Below are positions 52,328-59,706 of a stretch of 64,000 bases of DNA, piece after piece. Numbering within the stretch: the stretch's first letter is position 1; every line of letters begins with the position of its first letter. This DNA comes from Salinigranum salinum. Its GTDB lineage: Archaea; Halobacteriota; Halobacteria; Halobacteriales; Haloferacaceae. A program made the position numbers and the translations under genes. The stretch spans positions 1,178,001 to 1,242,000 of the forward strand of contig NZ_VTOJ01000001.1 of the NCBI RefSeq assembly GCF_009176545.1, written 5' to 3'. The notes beneath the pieces were generated by a model. It saw only the letters and a list, made by a program, of their open reading frames with translations, ran no database searches and was not told where the DNA came from.

Positions 52328-53257
52328 ATGGAAATAACAGACAAGAATTTCATAGCAGAATACGATTTATCAATGCATAATATAATACCAAGAGTTAAGT
52401 TGGAGGCAGACCCCTGTCAGGACATGATTGAGGAGTTGGAAAAGCAAGCACGTCGATATCAGGAAATTCAAGACGAACTCGGCTCAATTCAATCTCAGTT
52501 GCAGGAAGCAAGGAGTGAAAAGTTCGGAACAGACTCCTCGGAGACAGAAGAGCGTGCCCGTGCGTTTTTCGCGGATGTAACTGATAACGGTGGTGAGATT
52601 GAGGATATTGACGAGTTAAAAGAGAAATTACGGCAGACACAAGCTGAACGTGAAACAACGAGAGACAAGCTTTGGGATCTGTTGAAGAACTTCCAGCTTC
52701 CGCTTGATCATTCTATCAAGCAGACCGATGATGGACTCGTAATGTTCCCTTACGACCGGGAACTCACTCCTGAGGTCACCCAAAGCATCGAAGACGTCCT
52801 TACCGATGTAGATCTCACAAAAAATGGGGTTCAGATGGGCCAGAACGCGGTCATTGCCGACACGGACGATGTAGAAGAGGCGATGGACATGGTTCAGAAC
52901 AGAATCGATAAAATCCGTGCCAGCGCCAACATCCGTGGCGAAATCGATCAAGAAGTAGAGAACCTCCGCAGTCGAGATGAGAAACTCGTGAAGGCACTAT
53001 ATGTATTACACAAAGAGGAACACCCTCTGTCGAAAGCTGAACTCGAGGATCGTATCGAAGTGGAGGACGGCGCACTACGAGGTGTGCTCTACTATTCGTT
53101 CAAAAACGACGAGTATCTGACAAAGAACGGAAAGGAATTCTCGCTCTCCGAACTTGGTGAGATGGTAATGGAGCAGTACGCTCAGCATTACAACCCCTTC
53201 TCCGACAGCACTGACGCGGGACCAGACACAGATACCACCCAGGAGGAACTTGCATGA
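52328..53257 (+). CDS. Cassette protein 1: coiled-coil/winged-helix protein
   Basis: A 309-residue acidic protein of unknown function, first of four overlapping genes. Coiled-coil-forming segments are at about 32-65 (MIEELEKQARRYQEIQDELG) and 93-120. A middle domain (about 125-200: DDGLVMFPYDRELTPEVTQS) is followed by a C-terminal winged-helix-like part (about 215-285: DEKLVKALYVLHKEEHPLSK; EYLTKNGKEFSLSELGEMVM). The wing (KNGKEFSLSELGEMVMEQYA) resembles the C-terminal wing of proteins 2-4 (TDGVYSLSTVGKYLLREYAE), so it may be a distant relative. Its stop overlaps gene 2 by four bases (ATGA). A+T-rich base use. Confidence 0.8.
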   Translation: MEITDKNFIAEYDLSMHNIIPRVKLEADPCQDMIEELEKQARRYQEIQDELGSIQSQLQEARSEKFGTDSSETEERARAFFADVTDNGGEIEDIDELKEKLRQTQAERETTRDKLWDLLKNFQLPLDHSIKQTDDGLVMFPYDRELTPEVTQSIEDVLTDVDLTKNGVQMGQNAVIADTDDVEEAMDMVQNRIDKIRASANIRGEIDQEVENLRSRDEKLVKALYVLHKEEHPLSKAELEDRIEVEDGALRGVLYYSFKNDEYLTKNGKEFSLSELGEMVMEQYAQHYNPFSDSTDAGPDTDTTQEELA

Positions 53258-54162
53258 CAGAACCTGTAGACAACGAAGAGAAGAACGACATACCAAAAGA
53301 TGAACTCCCAATTCGAGACCTAGTAGATCAATATTTTGAGGCCCTGGATAGCGATATCGATAAAGAGAGACGCTCAGAGATTACTGAAACCATCGAGGCT
53401 CTAGAGGTCCGTCACGAGAAGTTCGTTAGAGAGTACGGTGACGACGACCCCGAGACAGTTGATCTAAGAAAACGTATAGACGAACTCACTGAAGAGCAAG
53501 AACAGATTGATATCTCTGAACGACGGGCAGAGGTACTCGCCGATGAAATAGCCGAGAGAGTAGTTGGCTTTCGACTGACCGAGGAATGGCTGGACGGCCG
53601 AGTGCTTGAAGGAGTTAACCATGTGCTTGTGGGAGAACGTGAACCGCAACTCCTTGTGGAGGGTGTGCGGGTTGACGAAGAACTCGATGCGTCCTCATTA
53701 GATGAAATCCGCCGTCTCGATCTAATCGACACGGTTCGACAGCTGGCAAAAGACCGGCTTGGCACGAGTACCGAGGCAGGCGATGTCTGGAACTCGATTC
53801 AAGGAAGTTCCTACGAGGTGCCCTTCTTGACGGTGGCTACTGAGGGTGAAGCCACTGCAAAAGATGTTCTGAGCCATGTCGATGAGGATATTTCTCGAGA
53901 TACTGCTGGAGCCAGACTCCGAAATGCATCCAACAAGCTCAGCATGAATCCATACTTCCGGACTGATGGAGTGTATTCGCTTTCAACTGTAGGAAAGTAT
54001 CTTCTCCGGGAGTATGCTGAATACACAGACGACGATCTGACTGAGAAGAGTGAGAATGTCGAGAGAGGTGAAGACGAAAAAGGTGAGAGAGACGGATCAC
54101 TCTCGTCATTCACAGATAAAATCGATCAGGTTACCGCTGACGGAGGTGACGAAGATGAGTGA
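53254..54162 (+). CDS. Cassette protein 2: coiled-coil/winged-helix paralogue
   Basis: A 302-residue protein. N-terminal helical coiled-coil region (about 20-105), then the family core LTEEWLDGRVLEGVNHVLVG near residue 108, AGDVWNSIQ near 175, and a C-terminal winged-helix wing (FRTDGVYSLSTVGKYLLREY near 235-254). An acidic tail ends GSLSSFTDKIDQVTADGGDEDE (read in two parts: GSLSSFTDKI and DQVTADGGDEDE). The shared core with genes 3 and 4 shows these are paralogues. The stop overlaps gene 3 by 8 bases within ggaggtgacgaagatgagtg. Function unknown; DNA or RNA binding through the wing is inferred. Confidence 0.85.
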   Translation: MTEPVDNEEKNDIPKDELPIRDLVDQYFEALDSDIDKERRSEITETIEALEVRHEKFVREYGDDDPETVDLRKRIDELTEEQEQIDISERRAEVLADEIAERVVGFRLTEEWLDGRVLEGVNHVLVGEREPQLLVEGVRVDEELDASSLDEIRRLDLIDTVRQLAKDRLGTSTEAGDVWNSIQGSSYEVPFLTVATEGEATAKDVLSHVDEDISRDTAGARLRNASNKLSMNPYFRTDGVYSLSTVGKYLLREYAEYTDDDLTEKSENVERGEDEKGERDGSLSSFTDKIDQVTADGGDEDE

Positions 54163-55042
54163 AGAAAGCGAGGAGAAACTAACCGGCCCTCGAATAGGAG
54201 ATCTTGCAAGAGAATATCTTGAAGCTGAGACCGAGGGTCCTGATCACAGCGAACGCCTCGCTAAGCTTCGAGAACTCCGATCAGAGCTGAAGATCCGGCG
54301 AGAGGATTACAGCGAGCGTTTCAGCCCGAGCCATCCGATCGTGAAACGGATAGATAAGAAGATTGAGTCAATAGATGCCGATATCGAGGATTTAGAGCAG
54401 GAACAGGAAGTTCAAGAGTCCCTGAGAGATGACTTTCTCAAGATTTCTGAGCAGTTTGAGCTAACTGAGGAATGGCTTCAACCGATAGCGCTTCGGGCGC
54501 TAAACCATGCACTGTATGGTTCTGAGAGGGAGGACCTGATTATCGACAAGACCCGTATCGAAACCGTAGAGGACGTGACTGAACTCTCGTATCTTGAACG
54601 GCTGGACTTCGAGGAAAAGATGCTCCGAGTGATCGAAGATGCACGAGGGAACTCATCACATACAGACGAGATCTGGGAGTGGGTCCAGCAGGAAGATCGA
54701 CTTGAGCTGTTCGCCGTTATGTCCAGCGAAGCCTCGGCCGACAAGAACCGGCTTAGCGATGTCTTAGGAATTGAATCAAAGACCGCGAAGAACAGGGTTG
54801 AGTACCCTATCTATCAGCACGGGCCAGAGCTTACACCCTACCACAGTGAGGGCGGCACCTACAGGCTCACTACACCAGCACGGTATGTGGCAGCGAAGCA
54901 CGGTCCATTCGAATATAATGAAATGGAGAAAGAGGTGGAAGAAACTGCGACCGGGGAAGACGAAGGAACGCTCTCGTCTTTCGCTCAGGTTGATGATCAG
55001 GGAGACGAGGTTGCGGTAGATGGAGGTGATGTGGATGAGTAG
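54155..55042 (+). CDS. Cassette protein 3: coiled-coil/winged-helix paralogue
   Basis: A 295-residue paralogue of proteins 2 and 4. Coiled-coil N-terminal region about 30-100 (IKRIDKKIES-type heptads: VKRIDKKIESIDADIEDLEQ). Core LTEEWLQPIALRALNHALYG near 103, DEIWEWVQQEDRLELFAVMS near 171, winged helix SDVLGIESKTAKNRVEYPIY and wing GGTYRLTTPARYVAAKHGPF near 233-252. The tail ends EGTLSSFAQVDDQGDEVAVD, echoing protein 2's SLSSF tail. Start ATG 54155 with a good ggaggtg before it; the longer in-frame ORF upstream is antisense-like and rejected. The stop overlaps gene 4 by 8 bases. Confidence 0.85.
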   Translation: MSEESEEKLTGPRIGDLAREYLEAETEGPDHSERLAKLRELRSELKIRREDYSERFSPSHPIVKRIDKKIESIDADIEDLEQEQEVQESLRDDFLKISEQFELTEEWLQPIALRALNHALYGSEREDLIIDKTRIETVEDVTELSYLERLDFEEKMLRVIEDARGNSSHTDEIWEWVQQEDRLELFAVMSSEASADKNRLSDVLGIESKTAKNRVEYPIYQHGPELTPYHSEGGTYRLTTPARYVAAKHGPFEYNEMEKEVEETATGEDEGTLSSFAQVDDQGDEVAVDGGDVDE

Positions 55043-55886
55043 CGCTGAGCGACCCGATGACGACTCGGTTGAGCGTTCGGTTGAGACGGTTGCGACGGAA
55101 TACCTTGAAGAAGTTCGTCGGGACCAAGATTCGGACAAGCGACTTCCAGAGCTCAGGTCAAGGTTGGAGGAGAGAAAGGCGATGCGAGAAGAATTCGCCG
55201 ACCGTCACGCTGAAGATAGCCCTTTTCTCCGCCGGTATGATCAGAGTATTGAGGAACTGGAAGCTGAGATCGAGGAAAAAGAAGCAAAACTACATCAACA
55301 TGGACGGCTGAAGGAGGAACTGCTGGAACTGTTCAAGGAGTTTGAACTCGCGGAACCCTGGCTGAACTTAAAAGTGCTCCAAGCGTTCAATCACGCAGTA
55401 ACTGGTAAGGAGCAAGATTCCATCGTTGTTAGTCAAATCTCAATTTGCAGTCCAGAAGATCTGACCGAAGTTGATGAGGAGACCAGGTGGCGAATTGAAG
55501 ACGAAATCGTGTGCTTGGCGACCGAGGAACAAGGCGAGGCAAATCATACCAATAAGATCTGGGAGTGGATGCAGGAGCATGATTATGACGAGGGGTTCGC
55601 AGTCGTGGCTTCAAAAAATGGGGCGAACGCTGCCCAGGTTGCAGAGGTATTAGGGCAGGAGCAGAAAGAGACGAGGAACCGTCTTGATAGGCCAATCTAT
55701 CGGCGGGATCGTTTTGTACCGTATTACAGAGTGGATGGGGAATTCAAGCTCTCGACGGCGGGCCAATATCTTGCCTCGAAATATGGTCCGTTTGAGTCAG
55801 GAAAGAACGGCAATAAGGACTCCGATAACTCTGATGACTCTGGTGATGACGGCGATGGTCAGATGAGTTTTGAGGACATGGAGTAA
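55035..55886 (+). CDS. Cassette protein 4: coiled-coil/winged-helix paralogue
   Basis: A 283-residue paralogue. Coiled coil about 30-100 (LPELRSRLEERKAMREEFAD; SIEELEAEIEEKEAKLHQHG), core ELAEPWLNLKVLQAFNHAVT near 104, NKIWEWMQEHDYDEGFAVVA near 173, winged helix AAQVAEVLGQEQKETRNRLD and wing VDGEFKLSTAGQYLASKYGP near 233-252. The acidic, Asn/Asp-rich tail ends DGQMSFEDME, again with an S-F motif. Start ATG 55035 is preceded by ggaggtgatgtg, the same junction design as genes 2/3, which suggests tandem duplication. Confidence 0.85.
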   Translation: MSSAERPDDDSVERSVETVATEYLEEVRRDQDSDKRLPELRSRLEERKAMREEFADRHAEDSPFLRRYDQSIEELEAEIEEKEAKLHQHGRLKEELLELFKEFELAEPWLNLKVLQAFNHAVTGKEQDSIVVSQISICSPEDLTEVDEETRWRIEDEIVCLATEEQGEANHTNKIWEWMQEHDYDEGFAVVASKNGANAAQVAEVLGQEQKETRNRLDRPIYRRDRFVPYYRVDGEFKLSTAGQYLASKYGPFESGKNGNKDSDNSDDSGDDGDGQMSFEDME

Positions 55887-55914
55887 ACTCTATGATCGGT
55901 TGTGGAACTTCCTG

Positions 55915-56148
55915 TCAGCCGTGGATCACGGGTTCGCTTTCCTCGGCGAACGGTTCAGCGAGACCGATTTCTCGTGTTTTGCCCTGCTTACCTCCATAGT
56001 GGTATTCGGCGTCCAGTATCCCTAAGCGTTCGAAGTCAGTGATTACGTCGCTGATGCTGCGCTGGCTTACGCTGTCTTCTGAGTATACACTACAGAGAGT
56101 CTCGTAACGTGAATAAACTTCCCCGGTTGTCACAGGTCTCTGTGATTC
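55915..56148 (-). pseudogene. C-terminal fragment of an Orc1/Cdc6 replication initiator
   Basis: The minus strand encodes the last ~75 residues of a haloarchaeal Orc1/Cdc6: PVTTGEVYSRYETLCSVYSE, SQRSISDVITDFERLGILDA and YHYGGKQGKTREIGLAEPFA. This is the winged-helix origin-binding domain. An in-frame stop precedes it (minus strand, about 56152), and no AAA+ domain is present, so it is a 3' remnant. It implies that the element once carried its own replication module. Confidence 0.7.
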
Positions 56149-56270
56149 CTTCTATAGAGGACCTAGCTGTCGCTGATCCAGAAAAGGTAGCTAGTATTTT
56201 TGATTTAACAGAGTCACAGATTGAGAGCTGGGGGGAAGAGGCTAGATACTCACTAACTCCTGATGAATGA
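56109..56270 (+). pseudogene. Helix-hairpin-helix-like fragment
   Basis: A 53-codon frame from GTG 56109 reads LPRLSQVSVIPSIEDLAVAD then PEKVASIFDLTESQIESWGE and stops at 56268-56270. The pattern SIEDLAVADPEKVASIFDLT resembles a helix-hairpin-helix module of DNA-binding proteins. It overlaps the Cdc6 fragment on the other strand for 40 bases, so at least one of the two is a relic; it may be a small intact gene or a remnant. Confidence 0.35.
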
Positions 56271-56362
56271 TGTTTGTTCGGCGCTATTTGTGTTGTATTT
56301 CTAGAAGTCTCGGTTTGCAGCTTCCATACAGATATGAATTAAACTCGGACGGGTTTAGCGTC

Positions 56363-56390
56363 GCTGAGTTCAAGACTCAGCTCCCGGGTT
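56363..56390 (+). terminator. Hairpin followed by T-run
   Basis: GCTGAGT / ACTCAGC form a seven-base perfect stem with loop tcaag, followed after a short G/C stretch (tcccggg) by TTTTT. This looks like an intrinsic terminator reading rightwards near the end of the element. The rest of 56271-56550 contains no gene I can support. Confidence 0.45.
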
Positions 56391-56550
56391 TTTAATAATC
56401 GGTGTGTTGTAGAGTGTCAATGGAAAGACCCGGACGCTGAAAACATAGAATAACCGGAAGAGCCTCAGTCACCGATCAGCGTGAAATTACGTCACAGACA
56501 ACGTTGATCAAAACTCTGGTTTGGGCGTGATTTCATGTTTGACAGACGTT

Positions 56551-56596
56551 TGAGCCTTCCAAGCTCATGGCCCGAGTTCGAATCCCGGCCGGCGCA
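56551..56596 (+). other. attR: second copy of the tRNA-Gly 3' half
   Basis: 46 bases from tgagccttccaagctcatgg to ggcgca matching 50919-50964 with one mismatch in the T stem. There is no 5' half, so it is not a tRNA gene. It marks the right end of the element. Confidence 0.85.
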
Positions 56597-56661
56597 CTCC
56601 CTGCGGTCGTCCGCCGCCCGACGTTCACCTCGCTCCGCTCGGTGAACTCCCGGCCGGCGCA
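56592..56661 (+). repeat. About 70-bp direct repeat, left copy (right copy 58147-58217)
   Basis: Aligned by eye, this block (cactccctgcggtcgtccgc ... actcccggccggcgca) matches 58147-58217 (cgctccctccggtcgtcccc ... actcccggccggcgca) with scattered mismatches. Both end in the tRNA tail ccggccggcgca. They bracket the DUF1508/beta-helix gene and overlap the right edge of attR. Confidence 0.7.
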
Positions 56662-56936
56662 TCTCCTCGAAGAACTACAGCGCGGAGTTTCGTCTCCACG
56701 CACCTCGGTTCGAGAGCGATGCGTTACGTAGGATTCGAACCCCGTCAGCCACTGTTCCGAGCGTCGACACGTGACGCGGTCCCGAAATCCCCTCTTACAA
56801 CCGCTCCCCGAGGTGATTTCTCGAAATAAAGACAATCATATTACACGTAGTAGGCGTATATCTGCGTTCGAGTTGTACACTGACCGTCATATCACGTCGA
56901 ACGGTGTGACGATCAACAGATAGGAGAAAATACACG

Positions 56937-58088
56937 ATGCCAGCTTCGTTCGAGATATACAACGACGGGAGCGGGGAGACGCGGTGGCTACTCCGGGCGG
57001 CGAACGGTCGGGTCATCGCCGACTCCGGGGAAGGGTACGCCGACAAGGCGGATGCCGTGCACGGAGTCGACCTCGTCCGTGGGCTAACCCCCTTCGCGAC
57101 GGTCGAAGACCTGACCGGCGAGGGCGAGGACCCGGCACCGGAACCGACACCGACACCGACACCGGGTCCGGAACGGTACGATCTGGGTGAACTCCCGGCC
57201 GAGCTGGAAATCAGATGGCCGGACCTGCCCACGATCGAACGGGAAGAGACGATCACGGTAACGGACGGCGATGCCGTGCGCTGTGACCAGCCCCACACTC
57301 GGTATCTGATCCAGACCGACGTGGACCGCGTGACCGTCGCCGCTTCGGACGTGGCGCTGGCGGTAGCCGACGACGTGCGCGTCGGCAGCGCGTACGTGGA
57401 GAGAGAAGTGGCGCGGGTGCACTTCGACGGCGGACGGTACGGGGGGATCGAACTGGCGGTCCCGGCCGATTTCACCACCGACCCACCGACGTGGCACGAG
57501 CCGTGGCTCGTCGAAGACGTGCTGATCGAAGGTGTGGATATCGATGCGGCCGACCGTGGACTGACCCTTCGCGGCAAGCGGATCGCCGTTCTCGGCAGCC
57601 GGATACACGCCCGTCACTATCCGCTGTGGGTCGGAGACACCAACGAATTCTGCAGTGAAGACCTCGTCGTCGTCGACAACGAGCTGGTCGCCGAGGGGCC
57701 GGAGGCGACGCTCCGCATGGTCTCCGTCCAGCGGTCGGCCGTGGTAGACAACGTGCTGTCCAATCCCCAGAAGCACAACTACCGTGTCGAAGGGCGTAGC
57801 GACCTCGCGTTCGCGGCGCGTAACACGCTGGTCGACGCTGGGCTGATGCTCGCCTCACAATCGGGGGACGACGTGGGCACTGTCTGGTTCCAGGACAACG
57901 TTCTACACGCCCAGACGGAGAGCCTGTTGAAGGTGGACGAACCGCCAGGCACCAAGCTGCGACGGTTCGTCGCCAGTGGCAACACCATCTACAGCGACAG
58001 GCACGGTTGTTTCCTGTGCATCGACGCCCCGGCAGGATGGGACGTCTCCGAACCGCGGATTCAGCCGTACCAACCGTATCGGTCGTAG
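56937..58088 (+). CDS. DUF1508 domain - Pro/Thr linker - beta-helix protein
   Basis: A 383-residue protein of three parts. Residues 4-50 form a DUF1508 (YegP-like) module: FEIYNDGSGETRWLLRAANG then GYADKADAVHGVDLV. Residues about 66-78 are a Pro/Thr-rich linker (EPTPTPTPGPE). The remainder reads as a right-handed parallel beta-helix (VEDVLIEGVDIDAADRGLTL; RIAVLGSRIHARHYPLWVGD; FVASGNTIYSDRHGCFLC), with repeated N and V/I positions. No signal peptide. Base composition is host-like, unlike the neighbouring element. Function unknown; beta-helices often bind or cleave polysaccharide. The gap from 56597 to 56936 holds only repeats and an A+T-rich promoter-like stretch near 56820-56850. Confidence 0.75.
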   Translation: MPASFEIYNDGSGETRWLLRAANGRVIADSGEGYADKADAVHGVDLVRGLTPFATVEDLTGEGEDPAPEPTPTPTPGPERYDLGELPAELEIRWPDLPTIEREETITVTDGDAVRCDQPHTRYLIQTDVDRVTVAASDVALAVADDVRVGSAYVEREVARVHFDGGRYGGIELAVPADFTTDPPTWHEPWLVEDVLIEGVDIDAADRGLTLRGKRIAVLGSRIHARHYPLWVGDTNEFCSEDLVVVDNELVAEGPEATLRMVSVQRSAVVDNVLSNPQKHNYRVEGRSDLAFAARNTLVDAGLMLASQSGDDVGTVWFQDNVLHAQTESLLKVDEPPGTKLRRFVASGNTIYSDRHGCFLCIDAPAGWDVSEPRIQPYQPYRS

Positions 58089-58453
58089 TGGCCGACAGAA
58101 CGGGGGTGTGGGAGCGAACGAGGGTGTGGGAGCGAACGGGAACCCCGGCACGCTCCCTCCGGTCGTCCCCCGGCCGACGTCCACCTCGCAGTGCTCGGTG
58201 CACTCCCGGCCGGCGCACGTCTGTCGAGCAAGCCCGCGAGCGACAGCGTCGCGTGTCGCTCGCCTTCCTTGCGTGTCGCTTCGCCTTCCGGGTGAGACGA
58301 ACGCTGGCCGTCGGCGACCGACGACCACGACCTCCGGCCGACGGCGCGTTCGTCCCGTCCCTCGCGACACTGGGTCAGTGAGACGGTTCCGTCGCGTGTC
58401 GGCCGGAGAGAACCACCACACCCCCTTTTCACGGTCGTACGCGAACACGAACC
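58089..58453. other. Intergenic region with the right direct repeat (58147-58217)
   Basis: A 365-base gap. It contains a short tandem motif near 58107-58140 (gtgtgggagcgaacg repeated twice) and the right copy of the 70-bp repeat ending in the tRNA-tail sequence. No gene supported. Confidence 0.55.
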
Positions 58454-58879
58454 ATGGCGAAGAGAACACTCGCACTGCTCGGACTACTCGAAGCGCTGTT
58501 CCCGCGGGGGATCGTCACGCTGGCCGAACGGGTCACGTTCCGGGACCGCGGAGAGGCGGAGCTCCGGTCGTGGATCGTGCCCGTCGCTCGCGCAGAGGGA
58601 CTGCTCTGGCTGCTGCTCGTCCGACGAGGATCGATGCCGGCGCTCGGTACGCTGCTCGGGGTCGCCGGTCTTCCAGCCCTCCTCGCTCCCAGACGCACCC
58701 TCGACGTGGCGCTGCGACTCGCCTACGAGAAGAGCGAGACGATCGAACTGGCGTCGTGGGTCGTCCCGGTGACACGGGTGATCGGCGTCGTCTACGTGCT
58801 CGCGGGGCTCCGGTCGCTGCGGAGACGGCGTTCCTCGACCGGAGACGCGGAACCGGCCGACGAGGACGACTCGGCGTAA
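58454..58879 (+). CDS. Small haloarchaeal membrane protein
   Basis: A 141-residue protein with about three hydrophobic helices (RTLALLGLLEALFPRGIVTL; LLWLLLVRRGSMPALGTLLG; ASWVVPVTRVIGVVYVLAGL). Two similar segments, ELRSWIVPVARAEGLLWLLL and ELASWVVPVTRVIGVVYVLA, suggest an internal duplication. No family recognised. Acidic C-terminal tail. Confidence 0.65.
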   Translation: MAKRTLALLGLLEALFPRGIVTLAERVTFRDRGEAELRSWIVPVARAEGLLWLLLVRRGSMPALGTLLGVAGLPALLAPRRTLDVALRLAYEKSETIELASWVVPVTRVIGVVYVLAGLRSLRRRRSSTGDAEPADEDDSA

Positions 58880-58929
58880 GATCGGTCGAATCCCAAGCTA
58901 ATTTGCACACCCCCCACGTCGTTCGAAGC

Positions 58930-59613
58930 ATGAGTCTCAACGGAACCGTCTCGCTGGAAGCCGTCCTCGGGGAACTCCTCGCCGGCAACGCCCGCCACGT
59001 CTCGCGGGTCGGCGAGACGACCTTCGACGGGATTCGCGACGCCCAGCACCCGCCCGTGGTGTCGGTCTGCTGTTCGGACTCGCGCGTCTCGCAGGAAGGG
59101 ATGTGGGACATCGACGAGCCAGGCACGCTGTTCACCGTAGCGAACATCGGTAACCGCGCGACCACGAGCGCCGACGGCGAACGCGTCGTCGACGGCGGCG
59201 TCGCCTACCCGGTGACGTTCACCGACACGGGCGTCGTCGCGATCGTCGGTCACACCGGCTGTGGGGCCGTCACGGGCGCTTACGAGGTCGCAACCGGGGA
59301 GACCGCGCTCGACGACTTCCCGCGGGGGGTCCAGCAGGACCTCGACTCGCTCGTCACCCTGGTCGAGGAGGCACCGGTCGACCTCGACGGACCGAAAGAC
59401 GCCGTCGTCGACCGGCTCGTCGAACACAACGTCCGCGAGCAGGTCGCGTTCGTCTCGGACGCGACCGACGCGACCGTCTACGGCTTCGTCTACGACTTCC
59501 ACCACCGCTACGGCGACCGAGACGGGCGGACCTACCTCGTCGCCACTGGCGACGGCGACCCAGCCGACGCCGTCTCGAACGAGTACCGCGACCTCGTCCG
59601 GTCACTGCTATAA
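58930..59613 (+). CDS. Beta-class carbonic anhydrase
   Basis: A 227-residue zinc enzyme interconverting CO2 and bicarbonate in the cytoplasm. The zinc ligands are seen in VSVCCSDSRVSQEGM (CxDSR, the Cys and the Asp-Arg dyad) and VAIVGHTGCGAVTGAY (HxxC). VANIGNRATTSADGERVVDG fits the dimer segment. Start ATG 58930; the much longer in-frame ORF upstream is spurious. Confidence 0.93.
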   Translation: MSLNGTVSLEAVLGELLAGNARHVSRVGETTFDGIRDAQHPPVVSVCCSDSRVSQEGMWDIDEPGTLFTVANIGNRATTSADGERVVDGGVAYPVTFTDTGVVAIVGHTGCGAVTGAYEVATGETALDDFPRGVQQDLDSLVTLVEEAPVDLDGPKDAVVDRLVEHNVREQVAFVSDATDATVYGFVYDFHHRYGDRDGRTYLVATGDGDPADAVSNEYRDLVRSLL

Positions 59614-59706
59614 CGCCGTTCGGTCACTGCCGCGAAGTGGTCCGGTCACTGCCGTCACGTCGGGTTCCGAGTGCCGACAGGGCACACCACGGTCGGCCCG
59701 TTCGAC

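Larger units (their letters stand above)
50919..56596. mobile_element. Integrated element at tRNA-Gly, decayed mobility genes
   Basis: Bounded by the 46-bp direct repeats at the tRNA 3' half (50919-50964) and 56551-56596. Between about 51204 and 56550 base composition is much more A+T-rich and codon third positions are mixed, unlike all flanking genes. It holds a broken tyrosine integrase, a fragment of unknown type, a four-gene intact cassette, an Orc1/Cdc6 C-terminal fragment and a small HhH-like fragment. It resembles a plasmid- or virus-derived integrated element that can no longer move on its own. Confidence 0.8.

Noticed and set aside
56533-56835. 100-codon minus-strand ORF over attR
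   Set aside because: It is a read-through of the tRNA tail and direct repeat on the opposite strand, with no independent coding signal.
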